Below are positions 13,570 to 19,799 of a DNA stretch of 27,208 bases, one piece after another; the stretch's first letter is position 1, and the number at the start of each line of letters is the position of its first letter. The notes beneath the pieces were generated by a model. The model was not told where the DNA came from. It searched no databases and saw only the letters and a list, made by a program, of their open reading frames with translations. The position numbers and the translations under genes are program-made. The stretch comes from a virus: IMG/VR virus record IMGVR_UViG_3300031643_000009, positions 1 to 27,208 of that record; one strand, given 5' to 3'.

Positions 13570-14187
13570 TTGAGAATATTAATAGCCTGTGAATATAGCG
13601 GGGTGGCAAGAGAGGCTTTCGCAGAGCGTGGGCATGATGTCTGGTCCTGTGACTTTTTAGAAACAGAAATACCAGGGAATCATATTCAAGATGATGTGTT
13701 AAAGCATCTTGGTGATGGTTGGGATATGATGATAGCTCATCCGCCTTGTACCTATCTCTCAAATGCGGGCTTACATTACCTTTACTCAGGGAGATACACG
13801 GGACTTAACAGGTTGGAAAGAATGGAAAGGGTTTCCCATGCTTATCACTTTGTACTAGAACTCTGGGCAGCCCCGATTGAGAAGATATGTATAGAGAATC
13901 CGCCTGGTTATCTTAACTCTCATTGGTATGCACCGTCACAAACTATACAGCCATATTATTTTGGCGAACTGGAAATGAAAACAACATGCTTATGGTTGAG
14001 AAACCTTCCAATCTTGATGTTTTCAGAGATTTTACCTAAGCCGAAGCCGAGCCGCGTATATGTCCGGAAGACTGGCGTGAAGGCAGGGCAAGTTTATAGA
14101 GGCTACTACCACGAAGGTAAAAATGGGCATGATAGAAGCCGGACTTTTAATGGAATCGCGAAGGCAATGGCAAAACAATGGGGTTAG
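13570..14187 (+). CDS. C5-cytosine methyltransferase-like protein
   Basis: A 205-residue protein. The order of motifs fits a compact C5-type DNA methyltransferase: motif I-like ILIACEYSGVAREAF, an acidic CDF after strand 2, IQDDV, the catalytic-loop motif IAHPPC60-TYLSNAG, and IENPPGYL in the motif VI position. A target-recognition domain and the usual later motifs are not evident, and the length is well short of normal (about 300 or more). It is either a minimal phage MTase or a relative with another base or nucleotide substrate. TTG 13570 follows GGGAGGG by a few bases. AT-rich. Confidence 0.7.
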   Translation: MRILIACEYSGVAREAFAERGHDVWSCDFLETEIPGNHIQDDVLKHLGDGWDMMIAHPPCTYLSNAGLHYLYSGRYTGLNRLERMERVSHAYHFVLELWAAPIEKICIENPPGYLNSHWYAPSQTIQPYYFGELEMKTTCLWLRNLPILMFSEILPKPKPSRVYVRKTGVKAGQVYRGYYHEGKNGHDRSRTFNGIAKAMAKQWG

Positions 14188-14347
14188 CAAATAACCTTGG
14201 CAGGCGTTTGTGGCAACCCGCATGAGGAGTGGAAAGCAGAGATTGATAGTGTTTATGACAAACTCAATAAGGCAAAGTAGCTTCAGGAAGTGAAAGATGA
14301 CACAAGTGAACAGGCATGAATAAGCTAGGTAAAAATGGGAGGGCTAG
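14188..14347 (+). other. Gap with at most a 27-codon frame
   Basis: This 160-bp gap separates the methyltransferase-like gene from the next TTG-start gene. One frame, from TTG 14197 to 14280, would give a 27-residue acidic helical peptide (AGVCGNPHEEWKAEIDSVYD, then KLNKAK), but it has no ribosome-binding site. It may be a remnant. The remaining bases hold the GGGAGGG site used by the gene at 14348. Confidence 0.3.
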
Positions 14348-14515
14348 TTGGGGATAAAAGAGCCTGACAATCCGTTGAGACCTTGGGAATACGACTTTGA
14401 CTTAAAAGATAAGTCTGTCTTGATTTCTTGGCGATATTTGGAGTTATGGCAGTATTTAAGAAGGAGTTCAAGAAGTTGGAAAGTATTTATCAGTAAAAGG
14501 GGATGGAAAAATTAA
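14348..14515 (+). CDS. Small TTG-start protein rich in Trp and Arg
   Basis: A 55-residue frame starting MGIKEPDNPLRPWEYDFDLK and ending in a basic aromatic helix (SWRYLELWQYLRRSSRSWKV). The start is supported by GGGAGGGCTAGTTG, nearly the same as the GGGAGGGCTAATTG initiation site of the methyltransferase-like gene at 13570. No family is recognised. Confidence 0.5.
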   Translation: MGIKEPDNPLRPWEYDFDLKDKSVLISWRYLELWQYLRRSSRSWKVFISKRGWKN

Positions 14516-14533
14516 TTAACATCGGAGTGTTGA

Positions 14534-14716
14534 ATGATAACGTTGAAGGATTTTAGGGCTGGAGTAAATGCCTCAATTATTGAACTGTCAGTATTGGCAA
14601 AAGAGTTGGGCATAGACGTAGAAATTATCAGAGCCAAGCATTACGATGCACTCTTTGAGGAATTAAGTGAGTCAATAAAAAAGGCAGATTCACAACAAAA
14701 TAACATCAGGGGGTAG
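14534..14716 (+). CDS. Small helical protein
   Basis: A 60-residue acidic helical protein (MITLKDFRAGVNASIIELSV to ADSQQNNIRG). GGAG at 14524-14527 is six bases before the ATG. It lies three bases before the phosphoribosyltransferase-like gene and is probably co-translated with it. No family is recognised. Confidence 0.55.
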   Translation: MITLKDFRAGVNASIIELSVLAKELGIDVEIIRAKHYDALFEELSESIKKADSQQNNIRG

Positions 14717-14719
14717 ATA

Positions 14720-15097
14720 ATGGGTTTATTTGAACTGGGCAATTTCACATTACATTCAGGAGATAAGAGCCATTTTTTGATAAACTGTGACGCTCTTACC
14801 GATGAGGATTGGCGAACATTAGCCTTTTCGATAAAAAAGCGTGTTAAGTTTGGTGCTGTCATTGGAATACCAGAGGGCGGGATGAAACTTGCTCATGCTC
14901 TATCTGGATATGTAACCGAAGGGCCTACGCTCATTGTGGATGACGTTCTAACCACAGGGGCTTCGATGGAACATGCCAGGAAAAAGGTTGATGGTGAGGT
15001 TTTAGGCATTGTTGCCTTTGCTCGTAGTAAATGCCCTTGGTGGGTTCTCCCGATAAGCGATTTATCCTTTTGGCTATCGTTGGGAGAATCAAAATAA
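14720..15097 (+). CDS. Phosphoribosyltransferase-like protein
   Basis: A 125-residue protein. PTLIVDDVLTTGASMEHAR (around residues 69-87) is the PRPP-binding loop of type I phosphoribosyltransferases: hydrophobic strand, two acidic residues, Thr-Thr-Gly. An upstream VIGIPEGGMKLAHAL loop matches the first substrate loop of orotate PRTase-like folds. The protein is short (typical PRTases are about 170-200 residues) and has an odd Trp-rich C-terminus, so it may be a minimal salvage enzyme or a PRPP-binding regulator. AGGGGG precedes ATG 14720. AT-rich, like its neighbours upstream. Confidence 0.75.
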   Translation: MGLFELGNFTLHSGDKSHFLINCDALTDEDWRTLAFSIKKRVKFGAVIGIPEGGMKLAHALSGYVTEGPTLIVDDVLTTGASMEHARKKVDGEVLGIVAFARSKCPWWVLPISDLSFWLSLGESK

Positions 15098-15135
15098 CTT
15101 CAGCATATTACCTATTATATATAGGAGGGAGCTTA

Positions 15136-15864
15136 ATGGGAAACCGGGGCAGCCAGAGCGTCAGCGAAACCAACTATAAATGGCTGGTAGCCACCTATGG
15201 TGAGAATTGCCTCATCTGCAAAAGCCCGCCGCCCCCCGGGCAGAAGCTCCAGATTGACCATATCTCCTATGACCCGGACGTAATATGGGACCCGGACAAT
15301 ATCAGCCTCGTCTGCGGCCAGTGCAATATCTATCTCCGCAGCATCGATGCGGAGGACAAAAACCGCCCGCGGATGCACCGGAAAATCATCGAACACTATC
15401 GTGCCCTGAGAATGAGCGAGCGCGCGCGCGAGCGCGAGAAACAAGGCAAATCAAGTCGCCAAGGGGTACGTATACCCGGAGTGGACAACGAAATAGCCAG
15501 GGAATTCGGGAGGGTAGCCAGGAGAAACAGGCTGGATGTACCGGTACCCGATTACTCGGTCAAAGCGGTACTCGATTATATGAACGGTTCCGCGGAGATG
15601 AAGGCCAACAGCAAATACCAGCCTTCCTATGCCGTCTGGGTATGGAAAGAGCTCCTTCAGCACGGACCGCTGCCCGAGGACGACCTTCTCGACTCCGGTG
15701 CCAATGATATCGGCGCCAACCAGACCACGCTCAAACGCTATCTCAAAGCCTGGTACTCGCGAAAAGGCGCGCTCGAACGGGCAGATGACTGCGGAATATG
15801 GAAGGTCTACTTCAAAGACCCATCCGGGGCCCGGAATGTAACCGGGCAAAAGGAGGGAAAATGA
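15136..15864 (+). CDS. HNH-like zinc-binding N-domain protein
   Basis: A 242-residue protein. Residues about 20-75 read NCLICKSPP, LQIDHISYDP, DNISLVCGQCNIYL: paired CxxC knuckles around Asp-His, the pattern of an HNH nuclease or related zinc finger. A very Arg-rich helix (ERAREREKQGKSSRQG) follows, then a C-terminal helical domain (about 120-230) that ends DDCGIWKVYF. It probably binds or cuts DNA. AGGAGGGAG just before ATG 15136 sets the start, although the frame is open upstream. The GC content returns to the high phage-core level here. ATGA links it to the next gene. Confidence 0.65.
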   Translation: MGNRGSQSVSETNYKWLVATYGENCLICKSPPPPGQKLQIDHISYDPDVIWDPDNISLVCGQCNIYLRSIDAEDKNRPRMHRKIIEHYRALRMSERAREREKQGKSSRQGVRIPGVDNEIAREFGRVARRNRLDVPVPDYSVKAVLDYMNGSAEMKANSKYQPSYAVWVWKELLQHGPLPEDDLLDSGANDIGANQTTLKRYLKAWYSRKGALERADDCGIWKVYFKDPSGARNVTGQKEGK

Positions 15865-16094
15865 CGATGCTGAAGATTGACGACTTCATGCCGGCTGTCA
15901 GGAGCGCCGAGCCGTCCGCCAGCGATGCGGCGGTCAGGCAGCTCGCGGAGGCCGGCGCCCGCAGCGCCCTGGGCAAAACCCTCGAGCTGCTCGCCTCGTT
16001 CAAAGTAAAAGTCACCGGCGACGGCAGCCGCGCCGTCTACTGCATCCCCGTCGACCTCATCAAGCGGCTCGGCGAAATTGCGAAAGGAGATTGA
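15861..16094 (+). CDS. Small unknown protein
   Basis: A 77-residue protein (MTMLKIDDFMPAVRSAEPSA to LIKRLGEIAKGD). It is helical with a central strand pair (FKVKVTGDGSRAVYCIPVDL). AAAGGAGGG precedes ATG 15861, which overlaps the previous stop as ATGA. A high-GC core-type gene with no recognised family. Confidence 0.6.
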   Translation: MTMLKIDDFMPAVRSAEPSASDAAVRQLAEAGARSALGKTLELLASFKVKVTGDGSRAVYCIPVDLIKRLGEIAKGD

Positions 16095-16098
16095 TATT

Positions 16099-16341
16099 TT
16101 GGATGTCCCCGACAGGTACTCTCAATGCACCCGCAAGCTATGCAATCTCTGGCAGGATGCCGAAGAGCGCCGGCAGAAATACGCCTACTGCCGGGCTTTG
16201 GGGGTAAGCAGCTACATGGCTCAGCGCCTGAGAGACTGGCAGTGGCAGACCATAGACAAATACTTTGAATACGCGGAGGCTTACGACAGGTTTATGAAAG
16301 AGCGAAAGGAAGAAGGTAAATGTCTAACAGAACCGGTGTGA
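16099..16341 (+). CDS. Small unknown protein, TTG start
   Basis: An 80-residue protein (MDVPDRYSQCTRKLCNLWQD to EGKCLTEPV), rich in Arg, Tyr and Trp and helical. AAAGGAG at 16083-16089 is nine bases before TTG 16099; a TTG at 16078 would overlap the previous gene and lacks a site. The RALGVSSYMAQRLRDW segment could be a small HTH. No family is recognised. Confidence 0.5.
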   Translation: MDVPDRYSQCTRKLCNLWQDAEERRQKYAYCRALGVSSYMAQRLRDWQWQTIDKYFEYAEAYDRFMKERKEEGKCLTEPV

Positions 16342-16535
16342 ACCTGACCTGTTACCAGCTCTCCCCGCTCCAGGCGGCCCTCATCGAGTGGGGCAAGGCT
16401 CACCCCTATGGCATCATCCGGGAGCTTCACTTCCAGGACGGCGTGCCCGTCAAAGCCGAGGTCTACCTTGAAGATGGCACCGGCACCGAGACCGTCCTCT
16501 TCGACAAAATCGCCCGAAAGGCGGGATTACTATGA
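16320..16535 (+). CDS. Duplicated small protein, copy 1
   Basis: A 71-residue protein: MSNRTGVNLTCYQLSPLQAA, then a helix and three strands, with a YGIIRELHFQDG core and a DKIARKAGLL end. It is nearly identical to the product at 17001-17192 but has an eight-residue N-terminal extension. It looks like a small alpha-beta fold and is not recognised. The start overlaps the previous gene by 22 bp, and the stop overlaps the next start as ATGA. Confidence 0.7.
   Translation: MSNRTGVNLTCYQLSPLQAALIEWGKAHPYGIIRELHFQDGVPVKAEVYLEDGTGTETVLFDKIARKAGLL
16345..16526 (+). repeat. 182-bp direct repeat, copy A
   Basis: The stretch from TGACCTGTTACC to AAAGGCGGGA recurs at 17002-17183 with the same length and roughly ten mismatches, mostly at third codon positions. 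It covers nearly the whole small gene at 16320. It brackets 475 bp that hold an unknown gene and a nucleoside-deoxyribosyltransferase-like gene. Confidence 0.95.
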
Positions 16536-16672
16536 AAATCATGGAGCAAATCGTAGATTTCATCGTCGATTTCATTGATGGAACTGCAGATGAAAATGCA
16601 AAAGCGCAGGAGGACTGGGATAAAGCAAAACGGTATCGTTCGGTTTTGGTTGGTAAGGGGGAAATTAGATGA
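16532..16672 (+). CDS. Small acidic protein inside the repeat bracket
   Basis: A 46-residue acidic helical protein (MKIMEQIVDFIVDFIDGTAD to SVLVGKGEIR). Both ends overlap neighbours as ATGA (16532-16535 and 16669-16672), so translation is coupled through the whole bracketed segment. AT-richer than the flanking repeat copies. No family is recognised. Confidence 0.6.
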   Translation: MKIMEQIVDFIVDFIDGTADENAKAQEDWDKAKRYRSVLVGKGEIR

Positions 16673-17004
16673 ATAGAGATAACGGATTCCCACAGGTTGT
16701 TTGTCTTTGTGGTTCGACACGCTTTATCGCTACCTTCAACGAATGGAGGAAGCGATTGACCTATGAAGGTAAAATTGTCTTATCAATAGAAATTGTCACC
16801 AGTCAGTCAATGGATACAGACCCGCAGTACGTAGCCCCTGATTTGAAGGCTATGCTTGATGAATTACACTTGCGTAAAATTGACCTTGCCGATGAGGTTA
16901 TGGTTCTTAATGTTGGCGGATATATTGGTGAGTCAACAATGCGTGAGATTCTATATGCTAAAAATATCGGAAAACGGATTAAGTACCTTGAGGGTGAAAG
17001 ATGA
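16669..17004 (+). CDS. Nucleoside 2-deoxyribosyltransferase-like protein
   Basis: A 111-residue protein. VVCLCGSTRF at the N-terminus, LHLRKIDLADEVMVLNVGGY and IGESTMREILYAKNIGKRIK form the pattern of nucleoside 2-deoxyribosyltransferase-like (DUF4406-related) Rossmann proteins: Gly-Ser loop, Asp strand, and Gly-Glu-Ser/Thr motif with the catalytic-type Glu. Members exchange bases on deoxynucleosides or cleave deoxynucleotides. Here it may serve phage nucleotide salvage with the PRTase-like gene. It is AT-rich, lies between the two 182-bp repeat copies and ends in an ATGA overlap. Confidence 0.75.
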   Translation: MNRDNGFPQVVCLCGSTRFIATFNEWRKRLTYEGKIVLSIEIVTSQSMDTDPQYVAPDLKAMLDELHLRKIDLADEVMVLNVGGYIGESTMREILYAKNIGKRIKYLEGER

Positions 17005-17192
17005 CCTGTTACCAGCTCACCCCGCTCCAGGCGGCCCTCATCGAGTGGGGGAAGGGCCACCCTTACGGCATCATCCGGGAGCTCCACTTCCAGGACGGCG
17101 TGCCCGTCAAAGCCGAGGTCTATCTTGAAGACGGCACCGGCACCCAGACCGTCCTCTTCGACAAAATCGCCCGAAAGGCGGGACTGATTTAA
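17001..17192 (+). CDS. Duplicated small protein, copy 2
   Basis: A 63-residue protein (MTCYQLTPLQAALIEWGKGH to KIARKAGLI) almost identical to the product at 16320-16535, differing at only a few residues in the shared part. It starts at the ATGA overlap with the deoxyribosyltransferase-like gene. It is the last gene before the terminator at 17229. Function unknown; keeping both copies open suggests both are used or the duplication is recent. Confidence 0.7.
   Translation: MTCYQLTPLQAALIEWGKGHPYGIIRELHFQDGVPVKAEVYLEDGTGTQTVLFDKIARKAGLI
17002..17183 (+). repeat. 182-bp direct repeat, copy B
   Basis: Second copy of the repeat at 16345-16526. Recombination between the copies would delete exactly one small gene plus the 475-bp segment between them, which holds two AT-richer genes. 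Confidence 0.95.
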
Positions 17193-17228
17193 CAACTGAA
17201 TAACCAACGCTGACCAGGGGAAACCGGA

Positions 17229-17266
17229 GGCGGATTTCAGAGCTGAGGCTCGGAGTCTGCCTTTTT
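17229..17266 (+). terminator. Terminator at the end of the early operon
   Basis: GGCGGA (17229-17234) pairs with TCTGCC (17256-17261), with one G-T pair, around an inner GAGC/GCTC stem. TTTTT follows. It separates the long early operon from the last two genes before the late region, so those would be expressed by read-through or antitermination. Confidence 0.65.
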
Positions 17267-17278
17267 ATTTGGAGAGGA

Positions 17279-17515
17279 ATGAGCAAGCCGTTTTTAGATT
17301 GTTTACCGGTAGATGCCGAGAGGTGGGTAAAGGCATTTCAGGCATTGAGTGACTGTTACGAGGCTGACTGCGGTCAGTGTCTGAAACTCCCCAATGATAC
17401 TGCACGTGCTGTGACCATCAACGCCACCGGCTATGAAGAAGAGCACGAGATGGAGATGGAAAGGGAGGTAAGCCGGCCCCCCGAATCCGAGGAGCACATG
17501 AGGAGGGAAACGTGA
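17279..17515 (+). CDS. Small Cys-containing acidic protein
   Basis: A 78-residue protein with FLDCLPVDAERWVKAFQALS and Cys-x(4)-Cys-x2-Cys spacing (CYEADCGQC), then an acidic Glu-rich tail. The start lies at the end of GGAGAGG. The three Cys could bind a metal. It overlaps the candidate late regulator by a GTGA junction, so the two are coupled. No family is recognised. Confidence 0.55.
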   Translation: MSKPFLDCLPVDAERWVKAFQALSDCYEADCGQCLKLPNDTARAVTINATGYEEEHEMEMEREVSRPPESEEHMRRET

Positions 17516-18084
17516 CCCTCCGCTACTACGGCGGCAAACCCTCGGAGCTCATCTGGGTAGCCCCCGGCGCCCTCCGCTATGACCTGGAGGATACCGAATT
17601 TGTGCTTCCCTGGCTCCCCGAGCTCCGTGAAGGCGCCTACCCTTCCGAACCTGCTGGAGGCTATACCGAAAGCAAGACCCCCGGCGGCAGCACCCACGCC
17701 TACTACGAGACCGCCTGCCAGGTCGCCGCCGAGCTCGATGACCGCCTCGCCCGGACCGGCCTCGACCGCTACATCGTCGAAGACTTTTACTGCCTCAGGC
17801 TCTCCGACGCCGATATTGCCCGCAAGCTCTCCCTGCCCGACCGGGAAGAAGTCCGCCGCCGCCGCCTCAACGCCCTCACCTACATCGCCAGCGGCCGGTG
17901 CCGCCGCTGGGTGAACTGTATCGACTGCTCCGAATATGAGAAGTGCCGGCAAAAAGAGAACCCGCCGCGGAAGTTCAGCAGGCAACCCGTCGGGATACCT
18001 TATCGGCAGTGGGTCAGGAGCCGCAGCAGTGAAATCGCCAGGAAAAACCAAAAGCACCGCCTGAATGCCCCTGAGAAGCCCTGA
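17512..18084 (+). CDS. Candidate late-gene regulator (Q/ArpU/RinA-like)
   Basis: A 190-residue basic protein. Residues about 84-120 (LDRYIVEDFYCLRLSDADIA, then RKLSLPDREEVRRRR) look like the sigma-region-4-type HTH found in ArpU, RinA and similar phage late regulators. Cys130, Cys136-x2-Cys139 and Cys145 could form a zinc site, as in Q-type antiterminators. It is the last gene before a consensus promoter 30 bp past its stop, which faces a terminator and then the terminase operon; that is the position of lambda Q. GTG 17512 overlaps the previous stop, and AGGAGGG at 17501-17507 precedes it. The regulator role is inferred; no family match was tested. Confidence 0.6.
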   Translation: MTLRYYGGKPSELIWVAPGALRYDLEDTEFVLPWLPELREGAYPSEPAGGYTESKTPGGSTHAYYETACQVAAELDDRLARTGLDRYIVEDFYCLRLSDADIARKLSLPDREEVRRRRLNALTYIASGRCRRWVNCIDCSEYEKCRQKENPPRKFSRQPVGIPYRQWVRSRSSEIARKNQKHRLNAPEKP

Positions 18085-18114
18085 ACTCAAAAATATGCGT
18101 TTGCATAGAAAAAC

Positions 18115-18143
18115 TTGACAAATAGCCCGTAGACCGTTATAAT
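18115..18143 (+). promoter_or_regulatory. Perfect sigma70 promoter, candidate late promoter (PR'-like)
   Basis: TTGACA (18115-18120), 17-bp spacer, TATAAT (18138-18143): full consensus. A TATGC-GTTT-GCATA dyad (18094-18107) lies just upstream of the -35. The predicted start is near 18150, about 16 bp before a terminator stem. It is the only strong promoter seen ahead of the HNH-terminase-capsid genes. Confidence 0.9.
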
Positions 18144-18165
18144 AGGGGTGTAGTGGTAAAAGTGT

Positions 18166-18193
18166 CCCGCCGGCAGGAACGGCGGGTTTTTTT
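18166..18193 (+). terminator. Promoter-proximal intrinsic terminator (tR'-like)
   Basis: CCCGCCG (18166-18172) and CGGCGGG (18180-18186) form a perfect 7-bp stem around GCAGGAA, followed by seven T. It should stop most transcripts from the promoter after about 40 nt, unless the polymerase has been modified. Confidence 0.9.
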
Positions 18194-18465
18194 ATTGATG
18201 GGTGCCGAAACGGGTGTGAGGAATTAAAACTCACCACAGAGGTCTATCGGTTAAATGCTCCCCGCCTGGTTGAGCAACCCGCCTGCCATGATGAATAGCT
18301 TGCTGGTGTTCTGTATATCGGTGTTGGTGGTATGATTACTGCTGTAATTATGATAGACAGTACAAAACCGAGCCAGCAAGAGCCAGCCACCCGTTAAAGG
18401 GCACCGACGCTGTTGTGGCGACATAAAAGGGCAGAAGTGGCTACTGGCTGGCATGATAATCAGAG
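18194..18465 (+). ncRNA. Structured non-coding late leader
   Basis: About 270 nt with no convincing gene lie between two strong terminators. Nested pairings are visible: CTTGCTGG (18299-18306) with CCAGCAAG (18373-18380); inside it CTGTATATC (18311-18319) with GATAGACAG (18352-18360), one mismatch; inside that ATTAC (18335-18339) with GTAAT (18344-18348) around TGCT. CCCGCCTG occurs twice nearby. A long multi-part stem of this kind suggests a folded RNA, such as an antitermination (put-like) element or a small RNA made by read-through. No known RNA family is recognised. Confidence 0.45.
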
Positions 18466-18490
18466 CCCCGGTAAGTGCCGGGGTTTTTTT
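18466..18490 (+). terminator. Second leader terminator
   Basis: CCCCGG (18466-18471), loop TAAGTG, CCGGGG (18478-18483), then seven T. It lies 24 bp before the ATG of the first late gene, so late transcription must pass two terminators in its leader. Confidence 0.9.
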
Positions 18491-18513
18491 ATTGGAACTT
18501 CAGGAGAATACAG

Positions 18514-18870
18514 ATGCCGCAGAAACCGATGCGCCCCTGCCGCTTCCCCGGATGCCCCCACCTCACCGACGACAAAAGCGGCTACTGTCCTGAGCACCTC
18601 AAACAGACCCGCCGCCGGCAGGATAAAGAGCGCGGCACCAGCACGCAGCGGGGCTATAACTACCGGTGGCAGAGGTACCGCAGGGCTTATCTCGCCGCGC
18701 ACCCGCTCTGTGTCTTGTGTCTCAAGAAGAAGCCGGAGGTTGTTCGGGAAGCCACCGTAATACATCACGTTGACAGAAACCCGAAAAATAATGAAAAATC
18801 TAATTTGATAGCGCTTTGTGATGAATGTCATCGCAATGAGCACCGACAAGAAATATTCAGGAGGCAATAA
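18514..18870 (+). CDS. HNH endonuclease next to terminase
   Basis: A 118-residue protein. An N-terminal knuckle (RPCRFPGCP, GYCPEHL) precedes a standard HNH: RGYNYRWQRYRRAYL, LCVLCLKK, the TVIHHVD core, KSNLIALCDECHRNEHR. HNH proteins of this kind sit just upstream of terminase in many HK97-type phages and aid DNA cleavage during packaging. CAGGAG at 18501-18506, seven bases before ATG 18514, fixes the start. The C-terminal half is AT-richer than the N-terminal half. Confidence 0.9.
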   Translation: MPQKPMRPCRFPGCPHLTDDKSGYCPEHLKQTRRRQDKERGTSTQRGYNYRWQRYRRAYLAAHPLCVLCLKKKPEVVREATVIHHVDRNPKNNEKSNLIALCDECHRNEHRQEIFRRQ

Positions 18871-18871
18871 A

Positions 18872-19156
18872 TTGAATATCAGGTCTTGTTACTGGTGTGG
18901 CCTTAGTTTAGATTGGCCGATCGCAGTAGTAGACCATCTCAATGAAGACAAGGCTGATAACAGACTGGAGAATCTGGTCATCAGTTGTAATAACTGCAAT
19001 CGAGCAAGAGGCGCTCTTATACCATTCATCAGGCGAATGAAATCAACATCTCTTCCCGCCTTCCTGAATTGCTGCCAAATCCTTAACCAGCGATACCACC
19101 ACGACAACAAGACCGCCAAAGAAGATGGGGCATTCGGGAATAGGGGAGGGGGGTAG
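18872..19156 (+). CDS. Second HNH-like protein
   Basis: A 94-residue protein: CYWCGLSL, VVDHLNEDKA, NRLENLVISCNNCNRARGAL. It has the CxxC, Asp-His, Asn and CxxC order of a small HNH domain, but is less typical than its neighbour (DH rather than HH) and has a Gly-rich end. AGGAGG at 18859-18864 is spaced seven bases from TTG 18872, one base after the previous stop. Two HNH genes in a row could reflect gene duplication or a homing element. The N-half is AT-rich. Confidence 0.65.
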   Translation: MNIRSCYWCGLSLDWPIAVVDHLNEDKADNRLENLVISCNNCNRARGALIPFIRRMKSTSLPAFLNCCQILNQRYHHDNKTAKEDGAFGNRGGG

Positions 19157-19331
19157 CAATCTCTACAGCCTTCTTGCTCTAAACCGAGTGCAAAACAGGA
19201 AAGAAATGTGTACGGGTTGGAGGGAAATCGGGAAAGTCCGGGGAAAATACTTTAATATCGCGCGCGTGTTGGCTTACATAACGTTTAGCTTTACGTTTCT
19301 TTGAACAATTACGATTATGGAGTGATTTTAA
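19157..19331. other. Non-coding stretch before terminase, candidate packaging site
   Basis: These 175 bp hold no gene. They include CGCGCGCG near 19260 and a direct repeat ACGTTT-AGCTTT-ACGTTT near 19280, plus an AT-rich run to the terminase start. Packaging sites (cos or pac) are commonly found next to the small terminase gene, and short direct repeats there are typical terminase-binding sites. Nothing proves it here. Confidence 0.3.
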
Positions 19332-19799
19332 ATGCCAGGTCCAGCTCCCAAAAATCCGAAGCTGAGGCAACGGAGAAATAAAGATGTCACGGCGCGTGCT
19401 TTGAAGGAAAAACAGTCTATAAAAAGCATCCCGGAACTGCCAAAGCGCCGCCGGAAATGGCGCGAGGAAACCATCACTTGGTGGCAGGATATATGGAGGT
19501 CTCCCATGGCGCCGGAATTTATCCAGTCCGACATTCACCAGCTGTATATACTGGCGGATTTAATAGACCAGTACTGGCGGGACTCGGCGACGAAAAAGGG
19601 ACCGTCGGCGGCACTGGCGACGGAGATACGTTTGCAGCGGCAGTGTTTCGGCCTGACGCCGATAGACCGCCGGAGGTTGCAGTGGGAAATCGAGAAGGCG
19701 GAGACTGCCAAAACCAAAGGCCAGAAACGGCGGAACCAGGGCCGAGAAGTCAAGAAATACACGGTTGACCCCAGAACCGCCCTGGAGTCTGTGAATTGA
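19332..19799 (+). CDS. terS: Terminase small subunit (P27-like)
   Basis: A 155-residue protein. The N-terminus MPGPAPKNPKLRQRRNKDVT is the hallmark of P27-type (Terminase_4) small subunits, followed by ELPKRRRKWREETITWWQDI and the LYILADLIDQYW helix. It recognises the phage packaging site and loads the large subunit. GGAG lies about nine bases before ATG 19332. The basic C-terminus (TKGQKRRNQGREVKKY) fits DNA binding. Its stop overlaps the large subunit start. Confidence 0.92.
   Translation: MPGPAPKNPKLRQRRNKDVTARALKEKQSIKSIPELPKRRRKWREETITWWQDIWRSPMAPEFIQSDIHQLYILADLIDQYWRDSATKKGPSAALATEIRLQRQCFGLTPIDRRRLQWEIEKAETAKTKGQKRRNQGREVKKYTVDPRTALESVN

Noticed and set aside
17431-18237. 268-codon minus-strand frame opposite the candidate late regulator
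   Set aside because: It is antisense to a well-supported gene and runs through the promoter and terminator; low-complexity Ala/Gly-rich product.
18194-18465. tRNA or IscB-type guide RNA upstream of an HNH gene
   Set aside because: No cloverleaf or T-loop pattern is visible, and the downstream HNH protein is a short terminase-associated type without a RuvC domain.
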